This document shows positions 27,026 to 35,304 of a stretch of 64,000 nt of DNA, piece after piece; positions within the stretch are counted from its first letter, which is position 1; each line of letters opens with the position of its first letter. The position numbers and the translations under genes were made by a program. Location of the stretch: positions 62,001-126,000 of the forward strand of contig NZ_JAGGJA010000001.1 in assembly GCF_026229185.1 (NCBI RefSeq), written 5' to 3'. This stretch comes from Fodinibius salsisoli (GTDB lineage: Bacteria; Bacteroidota; Rhodothermia; Balneolales; Balneolaceae). The notes below the pieces were generated by a model. That model ran no database searches. It was not told the DNA's origin and saw only the letters and a program-made list of their open reading frames with translations.

Positions 27026-28480
27026 CTAAGGTTCTACCACTTCTAAGAAAGCCACATACGATTCATTACCGGGCGTCGTGAGCCGTACACTTCCCCGGTG
27101 TCCCCATTCCTGAATACCTCCTTCCCACTCCATCGAAACCGTTTCTGGCTCCGACCAGGTACCCTCATCAATATTCAGCCATTTAATCTGCAATTCCCTT
27201 GCAAATATCCAGGGATCCAGATCAACCGTATAGCGGCCTTCTGGAAAATAGACGGCATACTGTTCACCAATATTCGCCAGGCAATATGCTTCCATAGCGG
27301 AAGGAACAGAAGTTACATAAGATGATAATAGATCGTTATGGGGAACGGATTCGAAAATATTGAACTCCTCCAGCAGCATCGACATGGCTTTGATGTTGGT
27401 TTGAGCATGCTCCTCTAAGCCAATACCCCAGCCTCCTTCCGGGCGGTGAAATCGACTTGATGCGCTCCCCGCAAAGATATTTTTCCAGAATCGGGCTACT
27501 GCTTCTTTCCGGGATCCGGCAGAATAATTATCCCCTATACCCGAACCGTAAACCTTAACATTATTCATGGGCATCGGATCCGACTGAAGTTTATCTCTCC
27601 AGTTAGTAATATTGGCATAATGTGCCGGTCCCCGGGCACCGCGGGAGTCCTGATTATTTTGTGCGATTTCCGCATAAGAGTATAAATCGCGATAGGTCAT
27701 CACATGCCTGACCGAGCTGGAAGGATCAAATATCATACTCGTCACATAAATCTCTTTGTCTTGCTTTTTTGCTTCCTCACTGATGTACGATGCCCAGTAA
27801 TTGTCCCATACTTTACGCTGACTACCTTCATTATTGATATTGTATAAGACATTTCCATATTGAAGTGTAATGGAAAGCAATTTGTCGATATACTTTTGCT
27901 GATAGGCTATAATTTCTTTGTTGTCATCATAGACGGATCCCCCGTAAAAATCTTCCTCTCCTTCGAGAACCCCTGCTTCAAAAGTTATATTATTCGCTGG
28001 ATTCCAGGGATGCTTTTCCCAATTTCCGCCGCTCATATCGAAATGGTCCCACAGGGTAAGCTGAACGATTATTTCCCTCCTGCTGGTTTCCTGCAGAAAG
28101 AATTCCAACCTATCCCAGTACTCTTCATTCCATTGATCGAGATCATACTTCCCACTTTCAAGCTTTTTGAAAGCGTAGGCATCTCCATCATCACGGTCAG
28201 ACATCGTATTTCGCACATAGTTGCCTCCCAGCGAGACAAGAAGATCCAGATGATCGGTCAGTTTGCTGCCTGTCCATTGAAACAAATTATCATTATTAGA
28301 TCCACCAATCAGTACTAACGGCTTTCCCTCATATTGCCAATACCAAGGGTTCTCACTATACGGTTGGATAACAGCCTCACCAGCATCATCTTGAGCATGA
28401 ACTTTTTCGACTGATTGTACTAATCCAACGCATGCAACCAATAGCAGTACAAATAAGCGGATGGTTATTTTTGAAGACAT
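27026..28480 (-). CDS. Secreted GH-A-clan TIM-barrel glycosidase, distantly apiosidase-like
   Basis: The 484-residue protein has a signal peptide to about VHAQ (residue 30). It then shows a TIM-barrel pattern seen in GH5- and GH140-like enzymes: GKPLVLIGGSNNDNLFQW at 52-69, LGGNYVRNTM at 84-93, a VQLTLWDHFDM strand at 139-149 and NVLYNINNEGS at 210-220. The Asn-Glu at 218-219 is in the right place for a clan-A acid/base. A later GGWGIGLEEHAQ and a C-terminal small beta-domain complete it. It shares layout with the GH140-type protein at 40945-42342 but is clearly divergent. It follows the BASS transporter gene after 45 bp. Activity unknown. Confidence 0.65.
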   Translation of the reverse strand: MSSKITIRLFVLLLVACVGLVQSVEKVHAQDDAGEAVIQPYSENPWYWQYEGKPLVLIGGSNNDNLFQWTGSKLTDHLDLLVSLGGNYVRNTMSDRDDGDAYAFKKLESGKYDLDQWNEEYWDRLEFFLQETSRREIIVQLTLWDHFDMSGGNWEKHPWNPANNITFEAGVLEGEEDFYGGSVYDDNKEIIAYQQKYIDKLLSITLQYGNVLYNINNEGSQRKVWDNYWASYISEEAKKQDKEIYVTSMIFDPSSSVRHVMTYRDLYSYAEIAQNNQDSRGARGPAHYANITNWRDKLQSDPMPMNNVKVYGSGIGDNYSAGSRKEAVARFWKNIFAGSASSRFHRPEGGWGIGLEEHAQTNIKAMSMLLEEFNIFESVPHNDLLSSYVTSVPSAMEAYCLANIGEQYAVYFPEGRYTVDLDPWIFARELQIKWLNIDEGTWSEPETVSMEWEGGIQEWGHRGSVRLTTPGNESYVAFLEVVEP

Positions 28481-28525
28481 AGTGATACTTTTATTAATTA
28501 TAAATGGTTATATATTCTGATCCTG

Positions 28526-29851
28526 TTACACTTTTGAAGCATAGGCTTCTTGCTTCTGTTCGACCGTCAGATCTGATTCTTCGTCAGCCAGTTGCTGTTT
28601 TCTCCAGTAGTTGGCCAAAATAGAGCCGGTAATATTCATCCAGGGGCTGAATACCGCGGAAGCCAAGCCAACCGTCCCCAGCTTGCCCATACTGCCTGCC
28701 AAACCGGAGGCCATGCCGCCGTTCTGCATCCCCACTTCAAAAGCGATCGCCCGCGCCGAATTTTTATCCAATCCCGATAAGCGGGCCAATCCGTAACCAA
28801 ATACATAGCCGGCCGTGTTGTGGATAATCGCTGCCGCAAACAGTAAAAGACCTATCGTGAGCAGATGCTCACGACCGGCAGCAGTCGTCACGGTGGTAAA
28901 ATAGACGATACCAAACATCGATATATAGGGCATAATCTCATCTGTCTTTGGGAATCGAACTGTGAGCCAATAATAGCCCACACCGGCCAGAATAGCGCTT
29001 CCTACAAAGCCCACCATCCCGGCTGATTGAAGCAATGCAGGCGGTAGAATACCTGATAACACATTCCATAAACCCAACGGCAGTGCGCTCAACCAAACGG
29101 CACTAATCCAAGACAATATCTTCACTATTCGCCAACCTTTACCAGAAGCTTTTTTCAGGTAATCATACAGCAGGGCCGCTCCGATGGGAATGATCACAAT
29201 CTTGATGATCTGCATCATCATGTCGACGAATAAAACCTCGATCAACGTACCGGAAAGAAGTTTCATCAACAAAGGGGTCATGAAAGGAGCCACGAGGGTG
29301 GACATAGCTGTCATGGTCACCGATAGCACCAGGTTGGATCGGGCCAGGTAGACCATCACGTTGGAGGCCAGTCCGCCTGAGCAGGAACCAATTAATATGA
29401 CGCCGGCTGCAATTTCTGGGTCGAAGCCAAATAATTGCGTTAACCCAAATCCCACCAGCGGCATAACCGAGAAATGTGCCAGTAATCCAATCAGTACGCC
29501 CCGACCCGATGTTGCCAGGCCCGAAAAATCATCCACGCTCATTTGGGTGCCCATCCCAAACATCACCAGCTGTACGACAATCAATATGACCCAAGGGTGT
29601 CGCAAGTCAAAGCTGCCCCATTCCAGAAATGCCGAGGGATAAATCATTCCGCATACCACTGCGGTGACGATCCAGCCGGTGTATTGATAGTTTTGCAGCG
29701 CCGGGATGGCCCCCATCCCAACTGAAAAACTAACCGCCAATCCCACCGCCGCTGCCTGCCACAGTCCTGCAGTACTGCCTAATAGTCCAACTATCAGCAG
29801 CAAAAGGCTACCACCGGTTACCCCCAGGCAAAGTTTGCGAAATAATTGCAT
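28526..29851 (-). CDS. BASS-family sodium symporter (bile acid:sodium symporter-like)
   Basis: The 441-residue membrane protein has about ten or more hydrophobic segments. It carries the family hallmarks VMFGMGTQMSVDDFSG and GVILIGSCSGGLASNVMVYLARSN; the GSCSGGLASN stretch forms the crossover region of these carriers. BASS proteins move organic anions such as bile acids, pyruvate and pantoate with sodium. Its place right behind the racemase-like, kinase and RuBisCO-like genes, with an 8-bp gap, suggests uptake of a sugar acid used by that module, for example apionate or aceric acid. The substrate is inference. Confidence 0.85.
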   Translation of the reverse strand: MQLFRKLCLGVTGGSLLLLIVGLLGSTAGLWQAAAVGLAVSFSVGMGAIPALQNYQYTGWIVTAVVCGMIYPSAFLEWGSFDLRHPWVILIVVQLVMFGMGTQMSVDDFSGLATSGRGVLIGLLAHFSVMPLVGFGLTQLFGFDPEIAAGVILIGSCSGGLASNVMVYLARSNLVLSVTMTAMSTLVAPFMTPLLMKLLSGTLIEVLFVDMMMQIIKIVIIPIGAALLYDYLKKASGKGWRIVKILSWISAVWLSALPLGLWNVLSGILPPALLQSAGMVGFVGSAILAGVGYYWLTVRFPKTDEIMPYISMFGIVYFTTVTTAAGREHLLTIGLLLFAAAIIHNTAGYVFGYGLARLSGLDKNSARAIAFEVGMQNGGMASGLAGSMGKLGTVGLASAVFSPWMNITGSILANYWRKQQLADEESDLTVEQKQEAYASKV

Positions 29852-29860
29852 AATGGTTTA

Positions 29861-30520
29861 TTAAAGTACGGAAGCCAGGTATTCTACAGCAGTTGGGGGA
29901 CTGGCAAGGATCGGAACGGTCTTTTCGGATTCATCCAGCTGGTCAACGACCCGTGCCATCGATGCCTGGGCCAGCAAAATTACTTCGACCTGGTCCGAAA
30001 GCTCTTTCAGCGCTTCTGCCACCATAGCATCGTGTTTCTCAGGATTACCGCCCATCAGGGCATCAAAGGCGCCCTCGCATAGTCTGGATGTCAGTTCGAT
30101 CTCTTTTCCTGCTTTGGCAGCTCTTCGCTCAACGAGATCACTCGTCGGATTAAGAGTAGTGGGCAAAGTGGCAATGACGCCAATCTCCTGACCCGTTTTT
30201 ACCGCTTTATCGGCCATCGGCTGATCGACACGAAGCACCGGCACATTACTCAGGGTATCGGCGGTTTCCACAGCCGAACCGATGGATGAACAGGTCACCA
30301 GGATATAATCGGCTCCGGCATCTTCCGCGGATCCTACATACTCTACGACTCTCCGGGCCGTTGACGGGGTCAGCTCACCTTCTTCAATACAGATACTGAT
30401 CAGGCTGTCATCAACGATGTTAAATCGATCGATACCATCCAGATGCTCATTACAAAGTTCTTCAAAAATCGGTACAAGCGTTGCCGAAGTATGGATGAGT
30501 CCTAAGGTTTTGTTGCTCAT
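29861..30520 (-). CDS. Asp/Glu/hydantoin racemase-superfamily protein with a single catalytic-type cysteine
   Basis: The 219-residue protein has the two-lobed racemase fold. The first catalytic segment is intact (ILVTCSSIG, Cys77). At the expected second site it reads LLAQASMAR (residues 183-190), without a cysteine. True racemases use two cysteines, while arylmalonate decarboxylase, maleate isomerase and related members vary, so an isomerase or decarboxylase-like role is possible. The gene is 19 bp behind the DUF1537 kinase and 9 bp before the BASS transporter, so it is almost certainly part of the same cytoplasmic sugar-acid pathway. I do not recognise it as a named enzyme. Confidence 0.75.
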   Translation of the reverse strand: MSNKTLGLIHTSATLVPIFEELCNEHLDGIDRFNIVDDSLISICIEEGELTPSTARRVVEYVGSAEDAGADYILVTCSSIGSAVETADTLSNVPVLRVDQPMADKAVKTGQEIGVIATLPTTLNPTSDLVERRAAKAGKEIELTSRLCEGAFDALMGGNPEKHDAMVAEALKELSDQVEVILLAQASMARVVDQLDESEKTVPILASPPTAVEYLASVL

Positions 30521-30539
30521 AATGCTATATCATTTGTTA

Positions 30540-31946
30540 TTAAAAATTGTGATGACTCTTTCCTTCCAATACCATTCCAAAATACTCTTTGGGTCCCACC
30601 TGCCCCCCTTTGATATTCACTTCGAGCCCATCCAGTGATTCTTTTGAGGCCGAGATTTTACACAGCGGTGCCCCTGGGACAATGGGGGCTATCATTTTCA
30701 ATGCTTCGATATCCAACGCATGGGCGGCAAAGCTGGAGGTATCCCCACCGGCAAAGACCACACGCTGTAGATCGAATTGCTCCGATGCCTCTCCCACGAT
30801 TTTGCCCAGCGCGGTGCCAAACAATTGAGCTGTGCGGGTACGGATCTCGTAATTGCTCAGTCCCTGCTGATCAAACACCGCTTTTGTAGCATTGATCCGT
30901 GAATCATCAGCCCCGAAACTGGTATGCACGATGACATTTTCTCCTTTTCTCAGTAGTTCTACTACCTCTGCAACATGCTGGTGATGGATTGAAGGTATAT
31001 TCCCTTTCTTCGCAAGAGCTTCCGTATCCAGGGACACTTCTTCAAAACCATTCACAAGCGCCCATTCGATCTGTTTTGACGTTACCGGCGACCGACTTCC
31101 GGAAACCACCAGCATGGGCGCTGCTTTTCCCGGGCTATCCCAGGTTTCTCGGGGCCGCAACCTTTCTTCTTTTATCCAGTGATTGCCCAGTACCATTTCG
31201 ATGCCGGACGACCCTACCGAAAAAAGGGGATCGTTGGGTGACCCATATTCGTCAATCAGGCTTCCAATCCGAGTCATATGTTTCTCTTCCAGCGCATCAA
31301 AAAGGACTACGTCCGCACCTTCCCGGACAGTTTCTTCAAGGATTCGACGGGTTTCCTCCCCTTCTTTGGCAACCTCAAGCAGGTTAAGCAAGCCAACCTC
31401 CTTTGCCGTCTGTCGGCCGAGATGTAACCGAAGATCACTTTCATCGGCCGGTGTAATCGGATGATCTTTCATGGAGGGATGGCGGTCCAGCCGAAAAATA
31501 TCGCCGTCACTTCCGATGCCCATCCGGGCAAACAGGTTGCCGAAGGTACAATATCTTCCTAAGGCAGGAGCCGCCACCAGCAAAGGAATGAAGCTGGAAT
31601 CAAAAATATCTGCGGCGATATCAATCACTTTGCCGATACTTCCAATAGTCGGAGACGAATCGAAGGTCGAACAGACCTTATAATGGATGTGCCTGGCCTT
31701 TAACTCTTTCATCGCTTTTAAAGCACGGGGAAGCTCCTGCTCCATTTCTTCCGGCGTCATCGCCCGACTTCTGCCGGCTACCCCGATCGCATCCAACTGC
31801 TCATACTCGGCAAGCTGATCGGGTGTGGGCGGCTCCATGAAGAGTATGGATTGGGCTCCAACCCGGCTCATAAATTCAAGAGCATCGGTCGAGCCGGTAA
31901 AATCATCACCATAAAAAGCCAATAAAGGGTCAGAGTTGCCGGCCAT
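30540..31946 (-). CDS. DUF1537 four-carbon/branched sugar-acid kinase
   Basis: The 468-residue protein has both DUF1537 halves. The N-terminal substrate domain starts LLAFYGDDFTGSTDALEF. The C-terminal nucleotide domain carries VFAGGDTSSFAAHAL and the VNIKGGQVGPKEYF loop. Kinases of this family phosphorylate 3-oxo-tetronates or, when paired with RuBisCO-like proteins, 3-oxo-isoapionate (OiaK) in D-apiose breakdown. Its ATG shares one base with the stop codon of the upstream RuBisCO-like gene (TAATG at 31944-31948), so the two are probably translationally coupled. A GH140-type apiosidase in the same gene run supports a branched-sugar role; the exact substrate is not settled. Confidence 0.88.
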   Translation of the reverse strand: MAGNSDPLLAFYGDDFTGSTDALEFMSRVGAQSILFMEPPTPDQLAEYEQLDAIGVAGRSRAMTPEEMEQELPRALKAMKELKARHIHYKVCSTFDSSPTIGSIGKVIDIAADIFDSSFIPLLVAAPALGRYCTFGNLFARMGIGSDGDIFRLDRHPSMKDHPITPADESDLRLHLGRQTAKEVGLLNLLEVAKEGEETRRILEETVREGADVVLFDALEEKHMTRIGSLIDEYGSPNDPLFSVGSSGIEMVLGNHWIKEERLRPRETWDSPGKAAPMLVVSGSRSPVTSKQIEWALVNGFEEVSLDTEALAKKGNIPSIHHQHVAEVVELLRKGENVIVHTSFGADDSRINATKAVFDQQGLSNYEIRTRTAQLFGTALGKIVGEASEQFDLQRVVFAGGDTSSFAAHALDIEALKMIAPIVPGAPLCKISASKESLDGLEVNIKGGQVGPKEYFGMVLEGKSHHNF

Positions 31947-33199
31947 TACTGATTTCCTCCAAATTTTTGAACAGACTTTGCAAATTCCGGGTACTTATCG
32001 GCCGTCTCTTCCACCGACTTGCCTTCAACAGTCCCTTCCCAGGCTTGCTTCAGCGCCTTTACGCCCTCAGCCGGTCCCCCGGGATGCCCGAGGATACCTC
32101 CACCGGCCATATAGAGCAGGTCCGTTGTGCCCGTACGGCGATAAGTCTCGGGAGCTTGCCCTCCCCACTGTCCCGATGAAACCACCGGCAGTATTGAATA
32201 ACCGCCAAGCAGGGGTTTCAGACAGGATTTAATGGATTTGACTACGGAATCATCCGACTCCCAGAATTTATTCTGAATGCCATTCACATGAATTTGGTCA
32301 ACTCCTGCCAGCCGCCACAATTTTTGATAAGCAGGAAACTCAATGCCCAACAGAGGATGCCTGTTCAGCATGCCCCAGCCGTTGCGATGGCCATGGATCA
32401 CCAATTCGCCCTGGTCACAAATTTTCTTAGCGGCGGAAAGTCCTATGCTGTTAAGACTGAGCATGGCACAGGTGCCTCCCGATTTCACAATTTGTTCATA
32501 TCGACGCAGCATATCATCCATCTCGCCGCTGATATTGAAGGCATACATCACTTTTTTACCGGTCCTGTCCGCATGCCTGTTGATCACCTTCATCACGGCC
32601 TCCAGTCGCTTCTCAAATGGAGAATTAGCCGTCGATCCCATCAATTCATCATCTTTTATAAAATCGATGCCGGTGTCCACCAATGTATCCACAAGTTCGG
32701 CGGTCTGCCCGGGCGACATGCCAACACTGGGCTTGATGATCGTTCCTATCAGGGGCCGGTCCTGTACTTGGGCCGCCTGCCGACTCCCTTCAATACCAAA
32801 ATTCGGTCCATTGAAATAATCGCTAAACGAAGGGGGCACTTCCAGATTCATGAGTTTAAGTCCCGTAAACTGACGAAGCTCGTACAGATTTCCCTGCAGG
32901 GTGGAGATCATTACCGGCAGATTATATCCAAAATTTTCTATCGACCAGGATACTTCTACATTCGCTCGCTGATATGAATGCCCCTTCGAATCCACACTCA
33001 CACCGGGCAAGCTGGGGTTTTGCACGGTATCCAGCGGCTCTATGGATTCCACACGGGCTGCAAAACGTTCTTTAAGCTCCTCGGTCTCCCCCGGCACATC
33101 GGTAAAAGTCCCTGAAGACTGTTCCCCAGCCAATACTTCGGCGGCCTGTTCAATTGCCAGCGGGGTCTCAATGTAGTACTGTGCGGTAATACGTTCCAT
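31946..33199 (-). CDS. RuBisCO-like protein (form IV), probable sugar-acid-phosphate decarboxylase or transcarboxylase
   Basis: The 417-residue protein keeps the RuBisCO large-subunit layout. By eye I can place N104 (QGN), K156 (GTIIKP), the metal/carbamate motif K182-D184-E185 (DFIKDDE), H269 and H271-R272 (HGHR), H304, a loop-6-position Lys (K311, seven after H304), S342-G343 and the glycine-rich phosphate loop AGGGILGHPGG. RuBisCO-like proteins next to DUF1537 kinases act in D-apiose pathways as 3-oxo-isoapionate-4-phosphate decarboxylase (OiaX) or transcarboxylase/hydrolase (OiaT). It sits 26 bp after the GH127 gene and is coupled to the kinase gene. A role on D-apiose or aceric acid derived from pectin is inferred. 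Confidence 0.88.
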   Translation of the reverse strand: MERITAQYYIETPLAIEQAAEVLAGEQSSGTFTDVPGETEELKERFAARVESIEPLDTVQNPSLPGVSVDSKGHSYQRANVEVSWSIENFGYNLPVMISTLQGNLYELRQFTGLKLMNLEVPPSFSDYFNGPNFGIEGSRQAAQVQDRPLIGTIIKPSVGMSPGQTAELVDTLVDTGIDFIKDDELMGSTANSPFEKRLEAVMKVINRHADRTGKKVMYAFNISGEMDDMLRRYEQIVKSGGTCAMLSLNSIGLSAAKKICDQGELVIHGHRNGWGMLNRHPLLGIEFPAYQKLWRLAGVDQIHVNGIQNKFWESDDSVVKSIKSCLKPLLGGYSILPVVSSGQWGGQAPETYRRTGTTDLLYMAGGGILGHPGGPAEGVKALKQAWEGTVEGKSVEETADKYPEFAKSVQKFGGNQ

Positions 33200-33225
33200 A
33201 AACTGAGAAAGAATAGAATTTCAAT

Positions 33226-35268
33226 TCACCTGATAACCGGCATCCAAACGGTCATATTGGTCTCACTTCCGCGGTTGCCCCAGGCGTAGTAGGGCATCAG
33301 TTGGATGCCAACCGGAGTAGGTTCTTTTGCAGATACCTCCCGGTAAAGTTGTCCTTCCCATTCCGGATCCTGTACCAGCTTGGCCTGCCCTTTCAGGGCC
33401 ACCACTTCACTTGATCCAATCTGCTTGCGCACTTTTTCAAATTTGATGTCCGATGGAATGGCAATATCAAAGATTGACTCGCTTTTGGGTACATCCACCG
33501 ATTCCATGCTGTACACGATGGGGCCGCGCTTCACGGCCACTTGATTACGGTTGGCCTCTACCAACGGGTTGGCTTCCAGCAGCTTCACTTCCATCGGCAG
33601 GTCCAGCGTTACCTGATCTCCGGCCGACCAGCTTCGGTTAATCTCAGCATACGTACCGGGTTCAGCCTCAGTATCAATGACCTTGCCATTAACCTTGATA
33701 TTCGCATTATCCGCCCAGCCCGGGATGCGAAAAAAGACTGAAAACTTATCGCTCGGCACTTTCTCCATAGTCAGATTGATCGTCCCTTCCCACGGATAAT
33801 CGGTTTTCTGGATTATGCTAAGGTCACCGCCCTCGCTGCCCAGAGAGGTTGACAGTGTATTGCTGCCATAAATATTGACATACAAGCCTTCCTCCGATAA
33901 GCTATAGGCAAAATTTTGAACCTCCGCTACGGTCCGTATTAAATTAGGCGGACAACAGTTTGAAAGACTGATGTATTCCTCTCGCTCTTTGGACCATCGC
34001 AGATTATAGGGAAGGTCCTGATCGACCCGTAATGGATTGGTGTAGCAATAACGGCGGCCATCCAGGCTTACTCCCGAGAGCACACTGTTATGGAGGGCCA
34101 GCTCCACGATATCGGCATACTTGGCTTTTCCCGTAGCCAACAGCATCCGCCAGTTCCAGAGCATATGACCAATGTTAGCACAGGTTTCGTTATGCGCTGT
34201 CATATTGGGTAACTCATAGGCATTTCCATAGGCCTGGTGCACCTGCTGGATTTCCGATGGATTGTAGCTTATGCCATCCGGCGAGACCCCGTCATAGAGG
34301 GCACCGGTAGCTCCCGTCACATACATCTTTGTCTGTATCACATCTTTCCAAATCTCCTGCAGCGGTTCCAGCAAGGTTTCATCGCCTGTTTCCATATACA
34401 AATCTGTCACTCCCGCATATAGGTAATTTGCGCGGACCGCATGTCCCACCGCCTTGGTTTGTTTTCGAAATGGCTTGTGGTCCTGGTTGTGAAAGGTGCC
34501 CTTTTCAACTTTATCCCGTAGTGTGATCAACCCTTTGGCCAGCTCAAGATATTTGGGACCTCCGGTAGTCCGGTACATTTCTACCACGCCCATATAGTGC
34601 GAAGGACAGATGGCATTACTCACCAGTTTAGACGGCTCATTTTTATAGACCTCATATAGAAAATCAGTGGCACGTATCGCTATATCCAGTAACGACCGCT
34701 TACCGGTAGCACGGTAATGGACTGCCGCAGCGGTCTGCAAATGACCAATATTGTACGTTTCAAAATCGCGGTCCAGCGGCTGGGCCTCTTCATCACCATT
34801 CTGGCGGGCAATGGTCAGAGCCGTAAAAATATAACCATCCGGTCGCTGCGCCTTGCCAATCACATCTACAATGCGATCCATCGCCTGCGCCAGGGTGTCC
34901 TCTTTAGTGACGGCATAAACGGCGGCCAGCCCTTCAAACCATTTGTAGAAGTCGCCATCATGAAAGGTGGGTCCTTCGTGGGTTCCCTCTTTCAAACCTG
35001 CTGCAATTTCAAAATTTCGATAAGCATGACTAATTTCCGGATCCTGGTACATGTCTCCCATGTGCGGCACCATCGACTCCCGCGCTACCCGGAAACGCTC
35101 GCCCCAGAAGCCCTCGGTCCATTTTACCGCATCCATATCAACGCTGTGCATGGCAGCATGTCGACTTTCAGCCGTATTGACCAACCCCCGCTGCTGGGCT
35201 GTCGCAGTAACGGTTGAAATCAGAAACCCCAGCATTACACCAGTAAAAAGACCTGTCCGTGTTTTCAT
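33226..35268 (-). CDS. GH127-family glycosidase (beta-L-arabinofuranosidase / aceric acid hydrolase type)
   Basis: The 680-residue protein has a signal peptide to about TATAQ (residue 25) and an (alpha/alpha)6 barrel. The zinc/cysteine centre of the family is present: ETC with Glu361 and Cys363, and a Cys438-Cys439 pair in SNCCPPN. In the characterised arabinofuranosidase HypBA1 the acid/base Glu lies 16 residues before the ETC Glu; here that position is Gln345 (VHQAYG). A GH127 enzyme of Bacteroides removes aceric acid in RG-II breakdown, and this variant may belong to that branch. It is followed 26 bp later by the RuBisCO-like gene and preceded by an esterase gene. Confidence 0.88.
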   Translation of the reverse strand: MKTRTGLFTGVMLGFLISTVTATAQQRGLVNTAESRHAAMHSVDMDAVKWTEGFWGERFRVARESMVPHMGDMYQDPEISHAYRNFEIAAGLKEGTHEGPTFHDGDFYKWFEGLAAVYAVTKEDTLAQAMDRIVDVIGKAQRPDGYIFTALTIARQNGDEEAQPLDRDFETYNIGHLQTAAAVHYRATGKRSLLDIAIRATDFLYEVYKNEPSKLVSNAICPSHYMGVVEMYRTTGGPKYLELAKGLITLRDKVEKGTFHNQDHKPFRKQTKAVGHAVRANYLYAGVTDLYMETGDETLLEPLQEIWKDVIQTKMYVTGATGALYDGVSPDGISYNPSEIQQVHQAYGNAYELPNMTAHNETCANIGHMLWNWRMLLATGKAKYADIVELALHNSVLSGVSLDGRRYCYTNPLRVDQDLPYNLRWSKEREEYISLSNCCPPNLIRTVAEVQNFAYSLSEEGLYVNIYGSNTLSTSLGSEGGDLSIIQKTDYPWEGTINLTMEKVPSDKFSVFFRIPGWADNANIKVNGKVIDTEAEPGTYAEINRSWSAGDQVTLDLPMEVKLLEANPLVEANRNQVAVKRGPIVYSMESVDVPKSESIFDIAIPSDIKFEKVRKQIGSSEVVALKGQAKLVQDPEWEGQLYREVSAKEPTPVGIQLMPYYAWGNRGSETNMTVWMPVIR

Positions 35269-35304
35269 AATGTTGTATCAAATGTTAAAGGCAATCGTCG
35301 TTTA

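Noticed and set aside
32288-32977. A 229-codon open frame on the plus strand
   Set aside because: Antisense to the RuBisCO-like gene, whose frame is fully conserved; no family features in the plus-strand translation.
31946-33199. A true carbon-fixing RuBisCO
   Set aside because: Although most active-site positions including a loop-6-position Lys seem kept, the overall sequence, the 417-residue length and the DUF1537 kinase partner fit a form IV RuBisCO-like protein; no phosphoribulokinase is present.
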